The translations under genes and the position numbers were made by a program. From Beroe forskalii (lineage: Eukaryota; Ctenophora; Nuda; Beroida; Beroidae): 64,000 bases of DNA. Positions 55,601-61,600 of the stretch are shown piece after piece (position 1 is the first letter of the stretch; each line of letters starts with the position of its first letter). Location of the stretch: contig WFMF01000196.1 in the NCBI GenBank assembly GCA_011033025.1, positions 1 through 64,000 of the forward strand, in the 5' to 3' direction. The notes beneath the pieces are model-generated. The model was not told the DNA's origin. It saw only the letters and a list, made by a program, of their open reading frames with translations, and searched no databases.

Positions 55601-58600
55601 CAGCATCAGGATATTCTATCAAGTGACTTCCGCAAGGGCTAAGTGCTGCACATTCTTAGCAGGAAGTTCAACCTATTCAGTATTCACTACCAGTGTACCT
55701 ATGCGGAATTATTTCGTTTGATTATCCACGGCACCACGGCAGTAAACTTAGCTAAATTTCTCATAATATAGTCATATTTTCAGGGATGACGGTGTTCACC
55801 CCGAATTCTGCTAAATTCTCCGCCAAATTTGTCAGTAATTCCACACCTAAACATCAAGTGGACCGGGAAAGGTTTGTTAAAGCTTAAATATATGATGACT
55901 AACTTAAAGTATGGCATATAGATATATAGCTATGATGGTATGATGAAAACAGGCCATGAAGCACATCTGTGAACTTTGGAATGTTGATATAACTAAATAA
56001 ATACTTTGATGAATCATCCCTGTGATTCTCATTCAGGAACCCAAGTAGTAACGTGTCCTCGTTCACTGATCACTCCCCCTAACCCAGGAACCCAAGTAGT
56101 AACGTGTCCTCTTTCACTCCCCCTAACCCAGGAACCCAAGCAGTAACGTGTCCTCGTTCACTCCCCCTAACCCCAGGAACCCAAGTAGTAACGTGTCCTC
56201 TTTCACTCCCCTAATCCCAGGAACCCAAGTAGTAACGTGTCCTCGTTTGCGCACCCCAACATCACGCCGGGTGGTATGTTGGGGGATGCGCCCCATAGCA
56301 GTGTCAACAACACGTTACTCAGCGCTACACGCCTGTCAGTGTGTTACGTGCCCGGGTACAGCCTTACCAAGGTATTACATAGTACAAGGTATTAAATTGC
56401 GAGGTATTATAGGGTACAGGGATTGGGGACTGTAGGTTTATGTTTTTAAATTTGCGGAGTTCCACCTTTTGGACGAGGGGTTTCGAAGAATTTGTTTTGT
56501 TTTTATTTAACCACAACTACCATTGTTGTGTATATAGCACTATAGCATTAAAAACGAATCAATGGTGCCCATCAGGTTCACTCTGATACGACTTTGGGTG
56601 GCTACAAAAACGTCAAGGTTTTGGTGTACGAATCGTATGCTGGAATCAAATATTTGGCTGTCTTGAACCCCAACACAGGTAATGGAGTAAGGGCCAAACT
56701 GGGCCGATTAGATTTGATGAGAAGATAGTTGATATTTCGTTTTCGAACCGTTGGCACATTCATTCTAGGACATCGGCCTGGCTACTGTATGAGTGTTTGC
56801 TACTGTATTCAAGCCATGAAGTGCTTATTTACTCATAGCAGCATAATAATATTTAAAAACGTGAGCTTTTAAGATTTGAAGTCATTTACTTTATCTTTTA
56901 CTCTTTTATTACCAGGCATTCTGCAATGCATGGTTCTCGTTGGAGATCGCGTGCAACCCGAGCCTGTGAACATTCCTTGCTACGATGCTGCTTACATTTC
57001 CCTCTCCAAGTTTCTAGTGGTCCTCGACACAAGCGGATCTCTGTATCTGTACGATGGCACAAATAAGGTAGGTCATAAGTCAGTAAGTGCTTTCACTTTA
57101 ATGCAAGAGAAGTCAAGTGTATTTTCATGAGTTGAACCGTAGTTAATATTAGACTTCCATTAACTGATAGAAGACTTCTTAACCCTACCCTTTCCACTAA
57201 CTTTTGATGGAATCCAACTATCTCGATATTGGAATTCCACTTAGTGTTTCGGGCTACTTGGATACTGCCCAAGCAAATTGATAGTTTTTGAATGGCAATT
57301 TTTGAGCAAAATTGTGCGTACGTGCGCGCATATGAGTAGTTGTAACGCGCGACGTCGAAAATATTACCACTACATGGTTCACGCACGATTTTTCCCGCCT
57401 TTTTCCGTTTTACCGTGGGAAATTTTCTTGCATGCATTGCATAATTCATCAATTTCAAATTCATGTTTCAGATTGGCCGGTTGAAAAGGGAGGGAGAAGT
57501 ACTTATGAAACCATTGGCAAAGAAAGTTCGAACCAGGTAAGTTAACTTTTTCTGAATTTAGTGGTATATAAGTTCAAGTCAACTGTCAAAAGTATTGGAG
57601 TTGACCGCACTCCTGGATCATCAGCCGGGTCAGATCCGCGGCAGTGGGACCTCTGGCAAACCAGAAGCTGGCACAAAGAGGCTTACCATTCCTCCCCCCA
57701 CTGTGGCCCCTAGTAAACTAGGGACCGTTAATAAAATTCCAATGTGGCGTTGCTAAAATCCGATAAATGGTGATAAAATGATAAAAGGCATCACTCTGGA
57801 ATGAGAATGACTGCATGATCAGACAAGCAGTCTCCTGTCTCCAGAACTGGTGGAGGAGCAGCAGGTTCCTCTTTTCCTTCTCCATCTGCTGCTTGCAGAG
57901 TGTCCTCTTCCATGTCCGCTTGCAGTCCCATATCAACACGCTCTGCCACACAGATGGTGGTTTCGGTGTGGCTGATATGGACCACTCTCGGTTGGAGCCT
58001 CTTTGCCATCTTCTCCAGATGTTCTGTTAAGATCTCCATGGATTCTGTGAACTCCTCGAAGTTCATCTGGGTTGAATCCGTCATGTCCTCCAGTTTCCTC
58101 TCCAAGTCCAGGACGCTTCCCTCCGGGGAAGCTCTGCGTTTGGCGAGGGTCAGGAGAAGTACAATGCTGGATACCATGACCACCACAGATATGAGGGCCA
58201 GGGCAGTGATTAGCAGAATGTCTGGAAGGGGCAGTGCCAATTCCATCTTGATTCAAAGCAACGGTTCTCTTTGGATCGAGATCTCCAGCAATATGTAACG
58301 AATTGAAAATGCGTTAATAGAACTGAAGTGGCACGTGTGAGTTGCCAGGTGCTTTATTTGCACGTGCGTTTATGAAAAAGAACAGTGAACACGGTGCGCG
58401 CACTACTGCAAGAAATTCTGCTGTAAATCGTTTGAGAGTTATGACACATCGATCTATCAACGCGGGAGTTTAAACTTCCCGGTCAGAGAAGAAGAGGCTT
58501 CGTGGTAACACATGTCCCCAACGCCTATTAGCTGCCCTTTGCAACATCCAGACTCAACTCACTTGTTTGTACTCCCCGGCCCGCGGGGTTGAAGCTGACC

Positions 58601-61600
58601 ATAGTGTTATGCTCCGGGAGGGTGAAGGCATTTTGTACACTTACCCATAAAAGCATGAAACCTTGCACAACATAAATTAAACATCAAATCTACATCAAAG
58701 AAAATTTTTCTGACGCTTCCGTTTGATCAGGAGCGCATCAGGAAGTTTCTCTGTCGCCCACATATCTGCTGTGTTTACCAGATGCCTTTATCTTTCAAGA
58801 TGAACACCTTCAAAGTTTCTATTGTCAGGTTTGTGCATCGGCCATCGCTTATATGTTTGTTGTTATTATGACTTTGCTATGATATCAGTTTCCTATCCCG
58901 TGGATTTGAAATATGATGGGAGATATCAGATACCTCCCCCTTGAATTTGTTATCTTCCTCCTATTGTTTCGAGCAGTTTTTTTGTGTTCTACTCTTCCTA
59001 AATTCCTTGTTAACCCTCCCCCTCTACTATAGGTTCCCACTATCACTGACGAGCCCATCGTGAGGAGTGTGGTAGATTCCCTGATCTCAGTCCACAACCA
59101 CGGCTCACACTTCTACCAGATCCTAGCCTCCCTCCTCCTCACTGAGGCAGCTGCTGCTTCTCATGCCAACCCCTGGTCTGCCTTACAGCAGGCACTCCTC
59201 CAATTCACTGGTTTGTGCAGAGTTCCTTTTGTATTCAGTTTATTTAAAGCTGTAAAGGTGGTTGTATAACTTGCTTCTGGATTTAGAGACATGTTACATA
59301 CTCGTCAGATCTCCACCTAAGACAGGTTCTCTTGTCGCAGGTTTTAAGTCTTCTTGAAGCCTCTTTAATTTTATCAAACTTGATTGGTGTAATAAATTTA
59401 TTATTTAACCCTTAATTTTAGGCGTGGGTTCGGGTCCAGTTCAGAATACAGTGACACAGCATGACCCAGCTATCAGACGTACCCGACATACTCAGGTAAT
59501 TCCCAGACTTCTTTTCCAATTTCATGTTCAATTTCAAGTTCAATTTCATGTTCGATCCTTTCAAAATGATCAATTTCTACAGATTTTGCCCTCTGCTATA
59601 TTTTGCAATGAACTCTTTTCTGACAAACAAGGATTGAGAAACCTGCACGCCCTCCCACGGGTCGAACATCATTAGCTCGTCTCTCAACTTGTCAATACTA
59701 ATGGGTGTCTAAGTGCCTAACCATGGTGAACTGAGTGTAGATCCTTGCTGTGCGCCATGTTAAACAAGGAATCGAAACTGAGGGGCCCCGTACAAGACAT
59801 TTATACAGCCTAGGTTTAGATTACTAAAACGTACCCCTTCCAGGCGAATGAGGATTGGGAGTTCATGTTGAATGAAATGAGGGACCACGTGACTGGAGAA
59901 AGTTTTGGACTCCCTGCCCTGCCTCATCTGTCTCTTAAAGATATCCCTCTCCCGTCTCACTCAACTCAAGGTGTCTCTTAATCCCAGCGCTATATCAAAC
60001 TAGATTAATGTCGGCACTCGGCTGCGTGCTAATCAAATGCCAATGTTTGTTCGATTGTCATTAAAAAGATCAATTATTCGTGTTAACCATATAACCAGGA
60101 AAATGGGAATGTATCAACGTCGGCCTTTTCGTGACCCACGTGTGCACTTGGATCGATTGACAAAAGCGCGTACAATGCGACAGAAATTCTAAGAAAAGTG
60201 AATTGCGCGCACTGCAAAATGTGCAATTATAATCGGTAAGATAACGTCCACCATTTTCAGATGAGGGCAGCACAGAGCTAGTGCTGCGTACTCTCCACGC
60301 CCTCCACACGGAATACCACTTGGACTGCCACAACAGGGAGACTTGTGAGAAGTTAGCGGCCCTCATACACCATGTTGCTCTTGCTGGTGAGTGTCCTGCG
60401 AGGAGAATGTTCTACGTGGGGAGTGCCCTGCGTGGGGAGACTGACTTTTCACCTCCCGAAATTTCACCTCACGGCACTTTATCTCCCAGTCCTGACCCTA
60501 ACCTTACCCAGTGCCTTAACTGTATCCTTTACTCCAACCCCAACCCAGACCCTAACCATAAACCACATTGCACTTGCTGATGAGTGTGAGGTTACAGTGG
60601 TTGACTGTGAGAGAATATAAATTGTACTGGTGACTGTGCAAGGATTGACTGCGTGGTTGTGTGCTGACTGATAGCATGGGTATACCTTACCGTTGTATCT
60701 TATGAGTGACTGATGAGTGACATTTCAGGAAACTTCCCGCACTATGCTCACTTCTACCGTTCGTATTACCCGCACCTTGGCGACCCAGCCGCTCTCATGC
60801 CCCAGGTTAGGACTTTGGGATCCATCAAATCTCTTATATCCTTGGCATTTCATGTAATCAATGGTCATAACATTGCTTACGTGGAATTGCGAACATTTAT
60901 ATGCAGTTTACTGCAACAAACTTAACAAATAATTCGAAAAACAGAAAAACTCCAAAACCATTGACCATAATATGACCCTTTTCGTTGTTTTAGGAGCACC
61001 ATGCCGCACTCCAATCTCTAGAAAGTTTTCTGATATCTCTTCTGTCTGGAGATAAAGTGACACTTATTGAGGTGCTGTCCAGCGATCTTTCTCCCCTTAC
61101 AGAAACCATCCTTATTCTCTACTTCATCATAGCTGACATACCCCTTCACATTGAGGTTTGGAATGAATTAGCCGAATATCAATTGTTTAAAACATAAGAC
61201 ATTTAGAAATTTAGAAGTCCTGTCTCCTGAACCATCCTTTGGGACTTCCGCTTCTTCGAACCTTCGTAATTAATAAGTTTCAATTGCAAAAACTGTACAA
61301 GTAGAAGAGTAGAAGAAATGAAGTATTTTTTCAGAACATAAACTACTTGATTCCTGGATCAACTAGGATAGAACAGGTTGCGACTGAATTGAGGGATAGA
61401 AACTTCTCATCTACCCATGAAAACTTACTCCAAGCAATGGTGACTTTAGGTAGGTGTTGTATGTTGGCTACAATTGATAACATGCTTCTTTATGAGTTTA
61501 TGAATTTTCAACATATAAAATAAGCATTATAACCAAAATTTGAACCTTGAATCTCGACTATAATTTCTGTAATTTCTGTATTCCCTACCCAGCCTTCTCC

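Noticed and set aside
57640..57722. Extra APC1 exon with PPPTVAPSKL
   Set aside because: Open and Pro-rich as in the APC1 loop, but its phases do not connect exon 57472-57536 to exon 58731-58828. Kept only as a low-confidence candidate.
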